Part shown: positions 25,951 to 34,822 of the stretch, in pieces
Position numbering within the stretch: the first letter of the stretch is position 1
Layout of the letters: each line of letters starts with the position of its first letter
Assembly (NCBI RefSeq): GCF_000384215.1
Contig: NZ_KB913032.1
Coordinates: forward strand, 6,034,588 to 6,098,587
Direction: 5' to 3'
Length of the DNA stretch: 64,000 bases
DNA from: Amycolatopsis alba DSM 44262
GTDB taxonomy: Bacteria; Actinomycetota; Actinomycetes; Mycobacteriales; Pseudonocardiaceae
Translations under genes and position numbers: made by a program
Notes under the pieces: model-generated
The model's input: only the letters and a program-made list of their open reading frames with translations
Databases searched by the model: none
What the model was told of the DNA's origin: nothing

Positions 25951-27072
25951 ATGCCCCTTCGCATCAACGTCCGGATGCTGCTCGCGGCGGGCGTCATCGT
26001 CCTGCTCACCGCCTGCTGCCTGCTGTTCGTCGCCGTCCGCGGCGCGGCGGCGAGCACCCCCGTGGACAAGAAACTGTCGTTCACCTGCCCGTTCCCGCTG
26101 ATCGGGCTGCAGAAGCTCGACGTGAACATCAAGGCCGACTTCGAGGTCCCGACAGCGCCCGGTGGCACACTCAGCACCTCGGGGCTGACGATCACCGTGA
26201 ACGTGCCGGACAAGGCCGCGCGCGGGCTCAACCTCGTCGGCGCCGCCACCATCGAAGGCACCGCGGCGGCGGGCGTGACGCTGGTCAACGGCGACGCGAA
26301 TCCCTTCCCGGTACGCATCCCGCTGGACGTCGCCAAAACCGGTCTTCCGCCGTCCGGCTCCTTCAGCACGGTGGCCAAAGGCTCCGTGCCGACGGTGACA
26401 CTGGCGAAGCCGGGCAAGACCACCTTGACCGTCGGTGACTTCACCACCCGCCTGACCCCGAAGAAGGCCGACGGCTCGTTCACCGGGATCGGCTCGTTCA
26501 CCTCGGACTGCGCGCTCGACCCCGGTCAGGACGCGGTCCTGCTCTCCTTCGACCTCGGCGACAAGCCGGCGGGACACCGGTACTCGATCGGCGGGAAGAC
26601 CGGCGTCAAGGCGCTCGGCGCCACCGCGCCGCTGACCGGCGCGTTCGACCTGAGCCCCACCGCGGCCACGGTGTTCAGCGGCGGCCCGGTCTTCGACAAG
26701 GCACACACCGAGTTCCGGCTGTTCGGCTTCGTGCCGGGCGCGGCCGATCTCGAATTCGTCGCCGACGGACCGCAGGGCGGCGACCTCACCGGGACCGGTT
26801 TCGTCGCGCGGCCCCGGTTCACCACCGTCCTCCCGCTCGTCACCCTCGTCGGCATGCCGGTCAGCAGCGGGCCGGACTGCAAGACGTCGGCCCCGTCGAC
26901 GGCGGAACTGCGCACCGGCACCGGCTTCACCCTGGCGGCAGGCGGCGCGCTCACCGGCACCTACTCGCTGGCGCCGCTGACCGGTTGCGGCGCGTTCACC
27001 CCGTACCTGAGCACGTTCGTGCAGGGGGAGGGGAATACGTTCGATCTGGTGCTGACCCCGCGGAAGGCATGA
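25951..27072 (+). CDS. Secreted two-domain surface protein, paralogue 3 (DUF6801-like)
   Basis: A 373-residue exported protein. The N-terminal domain opens FTCPFPLIGLQKLDVNI, almost the same as in the protein at 3026. It has no Pro/Thr stalk: the two domains are joined by a short GDKPAGHRYSIGG link. The C-terminal domain has LFGFVPGAADLEFV, a Cys pair and the end GEGNTFDLVLTPRKA. The loss of the stalk separates it from its paralogues. An array of inverted 21-bp units follows. Confidence 0.75.
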   Translation: MPLRINVRMLLAAGVIVLLTACCLLFVAVRGAAASTPVDKKLSFTCPFPLIGLQKLDVNIKADFEVPTAPGGTLSTSGLTITVNVPDKAARGLNLVGAATIEGTAAAGVTLVNGDANPFPVRIPLDVAKTGLPPSGSFSTVAKGSVPTVTLAKPGKTTLTVGDFTTRLTPKKADGSFTGIGSFTSDCALDPGQDAVLLSFDLGDKPAGHRYSIGGKTGVKALGATAPLTGAFDLSPTAATVFSGGPVFDKAHTEFRLFGFVPGAADLEFVADGPQGGDLTGTGFVARPRFTTVLPLVTLVGMPVSSGPDCKTSAPSTAELRTGTGFTLAAGGALTGTYSLAPLTGCGAFTPYLSTFVQGEGNTFDLVLTPRKA

Positions 27073-27103
27073 CCTTCCGTCTCACGAGACCCGGTACTTT
27101 CGC

Positions 27104-27249
27104 GTGCCCGAGTGGACGGCACGTGTGATCAGATGGACGTCACTCGTGATCAGATGGACGACACGCGGCGACGGCCGAGTCCCGTCGCGTGTCGTCCGTC
27201 CAGTCACGCGTGTCGTCCATCTGATCACGTGTGTCGTCCCGCCGGTCAC
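27104..27249. repeat. Second array of inverted 21-bp units
   Basis: Three direct 21-bp units at 27104, 27125 and 27146 (core GATCAGATGGACG in the last two) are followed by a 20-base centre and three inverted units at 27187, 27208 and 27229 (core CGTGTCGTCC). The same design and unit length occur at 14764, but the unit sequence differs. It lies 31 bases after the stop of the secreted protein gene and is a likely terminator. Confidence 0.85.
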
Positions 27250-27459
27250 GCGAAACCCCGCCCGTAGGTACCTGAGACACGGTTGACTCCAACAGTCCTC
27301 GCCACTCACGAGACCCCAGGACCTCTGTTCCACCACCACCGCAGTAGTCGGCCCGGACGCGGGTCCGGTTCCCGGCGGCGGTAATCTGCGTCGCGACACC
27401 ACTCGGGGCACCTGTTCCACCACCAAGGAACCACTGGTGAATCCTGGGAGTGCCACGAA
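27250..27459. promoter_or_regulatory. Upstream region of the copper ATPase gene
   Basis: Two direct copies of GTTCCACCACCA, at about 27329 and 27417, flank the middle of this 210-base region. No CsoR box is recognised. The repeats could be operator sites but this is a weak pattern. Confidence 0.25.
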
Positions 27460-29694
27460 ATGACGATTTCCGCGCCGGAGGCCGCCGTCCGCACGGTGGA
27501 ACTGACCGTGTCGGGGATGACCTGCGCCGCCTGTTCCGCGCGGGTGGAACGCACGCTGAACAAACTGGACGGTGTCCGCGCGTCGGTGAACTACGCGACC
27601 GAACGCGCCACCGTCCAGGTGCCCGAAGCGCTGGCCGACGACGTCCTCATCGAGCGTGTCCGCAAGTCCGGTTACACGGCGGAGATCCGCGGGGAAGAGG
27701 ATCCGGACACCGGTTTCGCCAGGGTCCGCGATCTTCGGCGGAGGCTGGTCGTCGCCGCCTTGCTGGCGATCCCGCTGGGGAACCTTTCGATCACCCTCGC
27801 CCTGGTGCCACGACTGCGCTTCCCCGGCTGGGAAATACTGTGTCTCGTCCTGGCGGTGCCGGTGGTGTTCTGGTCGGCGCTGCCGTTCCACCGGGCCACG
27901 CTGCGAAACCTGCGCCATCGTTCGTCCAGTATGGACACGCTGGTGTCGTTGGGGGTGATCTCGTCGTTCGCGTGGTCGGCGTGGTCCGCTTTCGCCGGCG
28001 GTACCGAACCCGGATACTGGATCGGCTTCGGCCCGACCGCGGCCGGGGCGGACGCGATCTACCTCGACGTCGCCGCCGGGGTGACCACCTTCCTGCTGGC
28101 GGGCCGGTACTTCGAGAGCCGGTCCCGGCGCAGCGCCGCCGGGCTACTGGCGGCGCTGGACGCCTTGGCCGCCAAGGACGTCCGGATACTGCGGGACGGA
28201 GCCGAGCGGATGGTCCCGATCGGCGAGCTCGCGGCAGGCGACCTGTTCGTGGTGAAACCGGGGGAGTCGATCGCGGCGGACGGAATCGTCGAGAGTGGAC
28301 TGTCCACTGTGGATGTCAGCGCGGTGACCGGTGAGCCGGTGCCCGCGGAGGCCGGCGCGGGGGACCGGGTCATCGGCGCGTCGGTGAACCGGGACGGCAG
28401 GCTGGTCGTCCGCGCGACCGCGGTCGGCGCGCACACCCAACTGGCCCAGATGACCGCGCTCGCGGAACGCGCGCAGGCTCGCAAGGCCACCGTGCAACGC
28501 CTGGTCGACCGGATCTGCGCGGTGTTCGTTCCCGTCGTGCTCGGCGTGGCCGTGCTGACGCTCGCGGTCTGGCTGCTCGGCGGGGCTCCGGCTCGCGAAG
28601 GTTTCGCGGCGGCTGTCGCCGTCCTCATCATCGCCTGCCCGTGCGCGCTCGGGCTGGCCACGCCGACCGCGCTCATGGCGGGCGTCGGCCGCGGCGCGCA
28701 GCTGGGCATTCTCATCAAGGGACCCGACGCGCTCGAAGCGAGCCGCGCGGTGGACACCGTGGTGCTGGACAAGACCGGCACCGTCACCACCGGGAAGATG
28801 ACCGTCACCGAGTGCCGTCCCGCCGACGGGTTCACCGTCGGCGAGGTGCTCTGGTTCGCCGGGGCGGTGGAGGCCGGTTCCGAGCACGCGATCGCGGCCG
28901 CCGTCGTGACCGCGGCGCTGGCCGAACTGCCGGAGCTGCCCCCGGTCGAAGGGTTCGGCGCTCTGCCGGGGCTCGGCGCGAAGGGCGAGGTCGAGGGTCG
29001 CGAAGTCCTCGTCGGCAACGCGCGCTTGTTCGCCGAGCGGGGGATCGCCGTCCCTGACGGCTTCGTGGCCGCCGAACAGGACGGGGCGACGGCGATCCTC
29101 GTCGCGGTGGACGGCGGGGTCGCCGGGCATCTGGTCATCCGGGACGTCGTGAAGCCGTCGGCGCGAGCCGCGGTCGAGGCCTTGCACGCGCTCGGCCTGC
29201 GGACCGTGCTGCTGACCGGCGACAACGAGGCCGCCGCCCGGTCGGTCGCCGTCGAGGTGGGCGTCTCCGACGTGCGTGCCGGCGTGCTCCCCGCGGAGAA
29301 AGCCCAGGTCATCGAGGAGCTGAGGGCCGGGGGAGCGCGGGTCGCGATGGTCGGCGACGGGATCAACGACGGCCCGGCGCTGGCCACCGCGGATCTCGGC
29401 ATGGCGATGGCCAAGGGGAGCGACATCGCGTTGCGTTCGGCCGACATCGTGCTGGTCCGTGAGGACCTGCGAGTGGTCCCCGACGCCATCCGGCTCGCCG
29501 ATCGCACGCTGCGGATCATCCGGGGGAACCTGGCCTGGGCGTTCGGCTACAACGTCGCCGCGATCCCGCTGGCCGCGCTGGGGCTGCTGAACCCGCTGAT
29601 CGCCGGGGCGGCGATGTCGCTGTCGTCGGTGCTCGTCGTGTCCAACAGCCTGCGTCTGAAGGATTTCGGCCGGACGGACCGACGCCCTGCGTGA
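27460..29694 (+). CDS. Copper-type heavy-metal P1B ATPase
   Basis: A 744-residue P-type ATPase. An N-terminal HMA domain carries GMTCAACS (Cys22, Cys25). Six or more membrane helices follow, with the ion-site motif CPCALGLATP (Cys393-Pro-Cys395). The phosphorylation motif DKTGTVTTGK has Asp437, then TGDN and GDGINDGPALA. The CPC and GMTCAAC motifs indicate Cu(+) export. The usual SEHP motif of this family reads SEHA here (His476-Ala477). There is no metallochaperone or CsoR regulator next to it. Confidence 0.9.
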   Translation: MTISAPEAAVRTVELTVSGMTCAACSARVERTLNKLDGVRASVNYATERATVQVPEALADDVLIERVRKSGYTAEIRGEEDPDTGFARVRDLRRRLVVAALLAIPLGNLSITLALVPRLRFPGWEILCLVLAVPVVFWSALPFHRATLRNLRHRSSSMDTLVSLGVISSFAWSAWSAFAGGTEPGYWIGFGPTAAGADAIYLDVAAGVTTFLLAGRYFESRSRRSAAGLLAALDALAAKDVRILRDGAERMVPIGELAAGDLFVVKPGESIAADGIVESGLSTVDVSAVTGEPVPAEAGAGDRVIGASVNRDGRLVVRATAVGAHTQLAQMTALAERAQARKATVQRLVDRICAVFVPVVLGVAVLTLAVWLLGGAPAREGFAAAVAVLIIACPCALGLATPTALMAGVGRGAQLGILIKGPDALEASRAVDTVVLDKTGTVTTGKMTVTECRPADGFTVGEVLWFAGAVEAGSEHAIAAAVVTAALAELPELPPVEGFGALPGLGAKGEVEGREVLVGNARLFAERGIAVPDGFVAAEQDGATAILVAVDGGVAGHLVIRDVVKPSARAAVEALHALGLRTVLLTGDNEAAARSVAVEVGVSDVRAGVLPAEKAQVIEELRAGGARVAMVGDGINDGPALATADLGMAMAKGSDIALRSADIVLVREDLRVVPDAIRLADRTLRIIRGNLAWAFGYNVAAIPLAALGLLNPLIAGAAMSLSSVLVVSNSLRLKDFGRTDRRPA

Positions 29695-29741
29695 CACTTC
29701 CGGGTGGTTTTGTACCATCGCCCGGACCAAGGGGGCCTTTC

Positions 29742-31625
29742 GTGAAGCCGTTGAACACCGGCGAACCCACCGGCGTGGGCCGCTACCGCGTGTTCGCCGC
29801 GCTCGGTGAGGGCGGGATGGGCCGAGTGCTGCTCGGGATCTCGTCCGACGGCCGCCTGGTCGCGATCAAGCAGGTCCACCCTGGTTTCGCGCACGACCCC
29901 GGCTTCCGCGAGCGGTTCCGCCGCGAGGTCGAGACGTCGCGGCTGGTGTCCGGCGCGTACACCGCTCCGGTCATGGACGCCGATCCGCACGCGCCGACCC
30001 CGTGGCTGGCCTCGGTGTTCGTGCCGGGGCCGTCGCTGTCCGAGGCGGTCTCGGCGGGCGGGCCACTGCCCCCGACGGCGGTCCGGCATCTCGCCGCGGG
30101 ACTCGCGCTGGCGCTGGGCGACATCCACCGCGCCGGGCTGATCCACCGGGACCTGAAGCCGAGCAACGTCATCCTCACCGGCGACGGCCCCAGGGTGATC
30201 GACTTCGGGATCGCCCGCGCCATCGAAGGCGACTCGGAGCTCACGCACACCGGCGCGGTGATCGGGTCGCCGGGGTTCATGTCGCCGGAGCAGGCCGAGG
30301 GCAAGCCGCTGACCTCGGCGAGCGACATGTTCTCCTTCGGCGCGCTGCTGGTGATGGCCGCGACCGGGTCGAATCCCTTCACCGGGACGTCCACCCCGCA
30401 CACCCTCTACAACGTCGTGCACGGCCGGCCCGACCTGCGGCAGCTGGCGCCTGAACTCCGGCAGATCATCGAGCCTTGCCTGGCGAAGAACCCGGCGGAC
30501 CGGCCGTCCCCGGCCTGGGTGCTGGAGCGGCTCGGCCCGATCCCGCCGATGGCCAGTCCGTGGCCGCCGGTGGTCTCGCGGCTGATCGAGACCCAGCAGG
30601 CCGAGGTCGGGCGGCTGCTGAACCCCCCTCCGCCGAAGCGATTCCGGCGTGGCCTGTACGCGGGACTCGCCGCAGCCGCGGTGGTGCTGCTGGCCAGTGG
30701 CACGGTCGCGGCGGTCTCCCTGTCCGGCGACGATCCGCCACCGGCCGTGGCCGCGCCGAGCGCGTCCGCGGTACCGGACGTGCCGGTCACCACCCCCGTC
30801 AACCCGGATCCGCTCGGCCCGGACAACCTGCGCAAGGTCGACCTGTGCAAGGTGCTCGAAGGGCGCGACGTGCCGGGGTTCGGCAAGCTGAGCACGGAGA
30901 TCGACATCCATTTCGACTCGTGCACCTACTCCTCGCCTGCGGGCAAATGGCTGGAGCTCGGGGTCGGCGGCGACCTGGTCGAAGGCGAAGCGGGCGGTGA
31001 GCTGGAAGGACTTCCCTTGCGGATCAAGGGTTCCGGCGACTCGTGCGCGGTCGCCGTCCCGGTCGGCGGCTTGCCGAACACCAAACTCAGCGCCGATGTG
31101 AACTCGATGTCCTCAAAGGACGAGGCGTGCTCGGTGGTGAAGGCCGCGCTCACCGACGCGGTCAAGCGGATCCGGGCCGGTGGACACGACCGTGAGCCCG
31201 CGGCGGGCACCCTGGCTCCGCTGGACCCGTGCGCCCTGGTCGGCCCCGCGACCGCGGACCGGCTGATCGGCCCGGTCGTCGAGACGATCCGCGAACATCT
31301 GCACCAATGCCGGTACGACGCGGCGGGCAGCGTCCGGGTGAGCCTCGTGCGGGCGTACCCGCCGGTCCAGTCGAAGGACTCCTATTACACGGGGACCGCG
31401 ACCCTGGATCTCGGCGGCGCCAAGGTCTACCTGGCGAAGAAGGACGACGGCGTCGCCCGTTCGACCTGTTCGCTGACCTGGCAGCACCGATCCGTCAGCG
31501 ACCGTGACGGGGAGAACGTCGAGCTGACCGTCAGTACCAGTGGTACGAAGATGACCGCCGACGAAGCTTGTGAGAAGGCGAAGGGCTTCGCCGGGGCGCT
31601 GATGCAGAAACTTCCGAAAACGTAG
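29742..31625 (+). CDS. Receptor-like Ser/Thr protein kinase, twin 1
   Basis: A 627-residue kinase. The catalytic domain spans about residues 15-275: GEGGMGRV loop, Lys43, HRDLKPSN (Asp137), DFG (154-156) and SPEQ. One membrane helix follows (LYAGLAAAAVVLLASGTVAAV), then an extracellular part with two DUF3558-like repeats, each opening (V)DxCKVL or LDPCAL and ending with a Cys and WQHR. The GTG at 29742 is chosen by comparison with twin 2 (both start MKPLN) and by the GGGGG stretch upstream. The extracellular domain should sense a ligand; which one is unknown. Confidence 0.88.
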   Translation: MKPLNTGEPTGVGRYRVFAALGEGGMGRVLLGISSDGRLVAIKQVHPGFAHDPGFRERFRREVETSRLVSGAYTAPVMDADPHAPTPWLASVFVPGPSLSEAVSAGGPLPPTAVRHLAAGLALALGDIHRAGLIHRDLKPSNVILTGDGPRVIDFGIARAIEGDSELTHTGAVIGSPGFMSPEQAEGKPLTSASDMFSFGALLVMAATGSNPFTGTSTPHTLYNVVHGRPDLRQLAPELRQIIEPCLAKNPADRPSPAWVLERLGPIPPMASPWPPVVSRLIETQQAEVGRLLNPPPPKRFRRGLYAGLAAAAVVLLASGTVAAVSLSGDDPPPAVAAPSASAVPDVPVTTPVNPDPLGPDNLRKVDLCKVLEGRDVPGFGKLSTEIDIHFDSCTYSSPAGKWLELGVGGDLVEGEAGGELEGLPLRIKGSGDSCAVAVPVGGLPNTKLSADVNSMSSKDEACSVVKAALTDAVKRIRAGGHDREPAAGTLAPLDPCALVGPATADRLIGPVVETIREHLHQCRYDAAGSVRVSLVRAYPPVQSKDSYYTGTATLDLGGAKVYLAKKDDGVARSTCSLTWQHRSVSDRDGENVELTVSTSGTKMTADEACEKAKGFAGALMQKLPKT

Positions 31626-31634
31626 GGCTGGTCA

Positions 31635-33479
31635 GTGAAACCGTTGAACCCCGGCGAACCCCGGCAGATCGGCCCGTACCGGATCATCGCCGAGCTCGGT
31701 GAAGGCGGGATGGGGCGGGTGGTGCTCGGCCTGGCCCCGGACGGCAGGCTCGTCGCGGTCAAACAGCTGCACGCCCAGTTCGCGCACGATCCACGCTTCC
31801 GTGAACGGTTCCGGCGCGAGGTCGCCACCTCGCGGCTGGTCTCCGGCGCCTACACCGCCGCGGTCATGGACGCCGACGCGGAAGCGGAAACCCCGTGGCT
31901 CGCCTCGGTCTTCGTCACCGGGCCGTCGTTGAAGGAGGCGGTGGACGCCGCCGGGCCGCTGCCCGCCGAATCGGTCCGCCTGCTGGCGTCCGGGCTCGCC
32001 GCCGCGCTGACCGAGATCCACCGTGCCGGGCTGATCCACCGGGATCTCAAACCCGGCAACATCATCCTGACGAGTGACGGCCCCAGGGTGATCGACTTCG
32101 GCATCGCCCGTGTGACGGAGGAGGCGCAGGACCTCACCGGGACGGGCGCGATCATCGGTTCGCCCGCGTTCATGTCCCCGGAACAGGCGGGCAGCGGGCA
32201 GGTCACCGGCGCGAGCGACGTGTTCTCCCTCGGCGCGATCCTGGTCATGGCGGCGACCGGACGCGGCCCGTTCACCGGGCCGACCGCCCCTCAAACGCTG
32301 TATAACGTCGTGCACAGCACCGCGGATTTCAGCGACGTTCCGGAAGAGATCCGGCGCCTCGCCGAGCCCTGCCTGGCCAAAGACCCCGCACGGAGGCCGA
32401 CGCCGGAACAGATCCTGGACTTCCTCGGCCCGGTGCCGCCGGGCGCGGCACCCTGGCCACCCGCCGTGCACGCCCGGATCCAGCGGCAGGACACTGAGGT
32501 GCGCTCGGTGCTGGCCCTGCCGTTGCCGATCTGGCGGCCGCCGCCCAAGAAGATGGCGCCGCGGACGAAGAAGATCCTGTTCGGCTCGCTCGCCGCGGTC
32601 GTTCTCCTGGTGGCCGCCGGGATCGTGGCGCTCGGCCTCTCCATCGCCGACTACGCCAAACCCGAGAGCCCCGGCACGACGTCGCTGGCCGCCGCCGAGG
32701 CGCTCAGCCCGGAACGGCTGCGCCTGGTGGACCCGTGCAAGGTGCTCGCGGGCCGGTTCGTGCAGGAGTTCGGCACCCTGAAGGCGGACACGGACTCGAG
32801 CTACCCGGCCCGCTGCAAGTACACGGGACTCAAGGGGGTCGACTTCGAACTCCGGCTCGGCGAAGGCGTGACGGCCGGCAGTCTGGAGCGGACCGACCGT
32901 ACCGCGGAGGGGTTTCCGTTGCTGCGCAGCACGGTCAGCGGCGGATGCGACTCGATCGCCCAGTTGCCGTCGGACCGGCGGCTCGGCGTCGTCGTCTCCC
33001 AACCGGGCCGGGACGGCGATCCTTGCCAGGCCGCCGACGACATGCTGTCCGCCGCCCTCACCCGGCTGCGCACCCACGAGGTCGACCGCGCGGGCGACCC
33101 GGCGAGCATCCTCCCGCTCGACCCGTGCGCGGTCGCCGATCCGGCGGTGCTCGGCAAGAACCTGCCCAACGCGCAGACCGCGCCGCGGACGTTGCGGATC
33201 TGCGAGTGGGTGGGCGGCGGGGACACCCTGACCGTCGAGCTGCAGCGAGGCGCGTACGTGCCCGAAGGTTCGCCAGTCGACCTCGGCAACGGCTTCACCG
33301 GAGACGTCCGGGAGTTCGGTGGCTCGAACTGCGCGGTGACGTGGCAGCACCGCGCACTCCAGGACCGCGAGGCCGAACACGTCGCCGTCCGGTTGCTCGC
33401 ACGTGAGGGGAGCGAAAGCCCCTGCGGCCGGGCGAAGGAGATCGCGAGCTCGATCGTGCCGAAGCTCCCGAAGCCCTGA
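31635..33479 (+). CDS. Receptor-like Ser/Thr protein kinase, twin 2
   Basis: A 614-residue paralogue of the preceding kinase, nine bases downstream. It has the same catalytic set (Lys43, HRDLKPGN, DFGIAR, SPEQ), one membrane helix near residues 315-340 (LFGSLAAVVLLVAAGIVALGL), and a two-repeat extracellular part ending with SNCAVTWQHRALQDR. The kinase halves are close while the outer domains have diverged, which suggests the two respond to different signals. It is followed by the tRNA genes. Confidence 0.88.
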   Translation: MKPLNPGEPRQIGPYRIIAELGEGGMGRVVLGLAPDGRLVAVKQLHAQFAHDPRFRERFRREVATSRLVSGAYTAAVMDADAEAETPWLASVFVTGPSLKEAVDAAGPLPAESVRLLASGLAAALTEIHRAGLIHRDLKPGNIILTSDGPRVIDFGIARVTEEAQDLTGTGAIIGSPAFMSPEQAGSGQVTGASDVFSLGAILVMAATGRGPFTGPTAPQTLYNVVHSTADFSDVPEEIRRLAEPCLAKDPARRPTPEQILDFLGPVPPGAAPWPPAVHARIQRQDTEVRSVLALPLPIWRPPPKKMAPRTKKILFGSLAAVVLLVAAGIVALGLSIADYAKPESPGTTSLAAAEALSPERLRLVDPCKVLAGRFVQEFGTLKADTDSSYPARCKYTGLKGVDFELRLGEGVTAGSLERTDRTAEGFPLLRSTVSGGCDSIAQLPSDRRLGVVVSQPGRDGDPCQAADDMLSAALTRLRTHEVDRAGDPASILPLDPCAVADPAVLGKNLPNAQTAPRTLRICEWVGGGDTLTVELQRGAYVPEGSPVDLGNGFTGDVREFGGSNCAVTWQHRALQDREAEHVAVRLLAREGSESPCGRAKEIASSIVPKLPKP

Positions 33480-33560
33480 GGTCTGATGGAGAAAGGGAAC
33501 CCCTGTGCGGGCCCGGAAACGGGTCCGCTAAGCTGTCTCCAGTACGAACGAACAACACAC

Positions 33561-33635
33561 GCGCGTTTAGCTCAGCGGGAGAGCGCTTCCCTGACACGGA
33601 AGAGGTCACTGGTTCAATCCCAGTATCGCGCACCA
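33561..33635 (+). tRNA. tRNA-Val (anticodon GAC)
   Basis: Clover-leaf parts are visible: D-arm GCTC/GAGC, anticodon stem CTTCC/GGAAG with loop CTGACAC (anticodon GAC), and T-arm ACTGG/CCAGT with loop TTCAATC. The acceptor stem is GCGCGTT against ATCGCGC with one mismatch (T6-T67). CCA is encoded at 33633-33635. Confidence 0.92.
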
Positions 33636-33671
33636 GGTTCACTTCCCCAGGTGAACCGGAGTTCGTACCGC

Positions 33672-33743
33672 GGGCGATTAGCTCAGGGGGAGAGCGCTTC
33701 GTTCACACCGAAGAGGTCACTGGTTCGATCCCAGTATCGCCCA
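33672..33743 (+). tRNA. tRNA-Val (anticodon CAC)
   Basis: The acceptor stem GGGCGAT/ATCGCCC is perfect. The anticodon stem CTTCG/CGAAG has loop TTCACAC (anticodon CAC), and the T-arm ACTGG/CCAGT has loop TTCGATC. CCA is not encoded. It is 36 bases after the other valine tRNA and probably in the same transcript. Confidence 0.93.
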
Positions 33744-33773
33744 CATAAAGGGTATCGTCAGAACCCATGAAAT

Positions 33774-33817
33774 TCACGCCAGGGGCGTGGCTCTCCGGAG
33801 TCACGCCCCTGAATTTT
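33774..33817. terminator. Bidirectional hairpin terminator
   Basis: A 10-bp GC-rich stem (arms 33780-33789 and 33802-33811) is extended by an AAATTCA/TGAATTT pairing. The flanking A-tract and T-tract would serve both directions: the tRNA transcript from the left and the ESX module from the right. Confidence 0.75.
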
Positions 33818-34005
33818 GTCGGTGTTGTGATCGCCGGATGCCCAGCCTCCAACCGGGCGAAAAGGCAACGGCGGTGGACTCCGGTCGGGCTGTGGTTCAC
33901 CGGAAGCGACGCAGCCGGCCAGGCCGTCGAAGTCCCGCATCCGCTGCCGCCTGGTTGACATTGCCAATGCCAACCGCAAAGTCCCGTGAGGCGGCCGTAG
34001 CTGGG
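33818..34005. other. Gap before the ESX module
   Basis: About 190 bases after the terminator. I see no gene, RNA or repeat in it. Confidence 0.4.
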
Positions 34006-34755
34006 TCAGCTCAGTCCCTTGAGGGTGTCGTTCAGGGTGAGTATGGAGTCTCGGAATGTGGCCGGGTGCATCACTACCCGGTCGTCGCCAGTGGCGTAGG
34101 TCAGCACGCGTCCCCGCCCGGTCAGGTCCAACGCCGTGATAGGGCTCGACCGCACGCGCTCCCCGTCGCGCCGGCATGCGGCATAAACTTGGTGTGCGGC
34201 GTCACGCGGCGCACCGAGCACGGACACCAGCTCGTCGTAGTCGCGGGTATCGGGGGCTTCGGCCAACGGGTCGTCGGGGTGTGCTGGTCCGTTCTCTGCT
34301 TCCGCCCTCGTCATCGATACCGCTCGCACGCCTGCCGGGTCGATCGGCGGCAGCGAATCGAATAGCGTGGTCGCCAGCCGGGTCGCGGGGATAGGTTCGA
34401 TGATCACCGCCTGTGGGTCTGCGATGACGCGTAGCCCGTCGGTGTCGCTCGCGGCGACCAGTACCGCGCCGTGGGAGTCGTCGCGGTAATGACTGAACGC
34501 GTAGAACTCGCGGGAGGGGGCAGCTATCAGGGTCAGCGTGTTGATCCAGAGCGGGTTCAGCCTGCCGCCACGCGCCAAGCCCTTCTCTGCTAACAGTTTG
34601 AGGGTTTCTTCGTGTAGCGCGCGGGTGCTCTCGTCATCGGTCCACAGATGCCGATCGGTCCCGATGATCGGGTGCGGGTCGGGTAGGTCGATCATCGACC
34701 ATGCGGTAAGGAATCCTTGACGGGGCAATACGACGGCGTGTTCGAGCACACTCAC
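34006..34755 (-). CDS. ESX secretion chaperone, EspG-like
   Basis: A 249-residue protein. The start SVLEHAVVLPRQGFLTAW, the middle strand LTLIAAPSREFYAFSHYRD and the end with TYATGDDRVVMHPATF match EspG-family proteins, which bind PPE substrates in the cytosol and hand them to the type VII secretion motor. The GTG at 34755 is preceded by AAAGGG; a longer in-frame extension has no ribosome site and lower quality. It is last in a four-gene minus-strand module whose first genes encode the putative substrates. Confidence 0.78.
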   Translation of the reverse strand: MSVLEHAVVLPRQGFLTAWSMIDLPDPHPIIGTDRHLWTDDESTRALHEETLKLLAEKGLARGGRLNPLWINTLTLIAAPSREFYAFSHYRDDSHGAVLVAASDTDGLRVIADPQAVIIEPIPATRLATTLFDSLPPIDPAGVRAVSMTRAEAENGPAHPDDPLAEAPDTRDYDELVSVLGAPRDAAHQVYAACRRDGERVRSSPITALDLTGRGRVLTYATGDDRVVMHPATFRDSILTLNDTLKGLS

Positions 34756-34822
34756 GGGCACACCCTTTGGTATGGGTCGACAAGAGGGAGCGTTCGCCGG
34801 CTGCGGGGACCGAGGGCGATGC

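Noticed and set aside
27329..27428. Two GTTCCACCACCA copies as a copper operator
   Set aside because: They do not resemble a CsoR or other known copper box, and their spacing may be chance.
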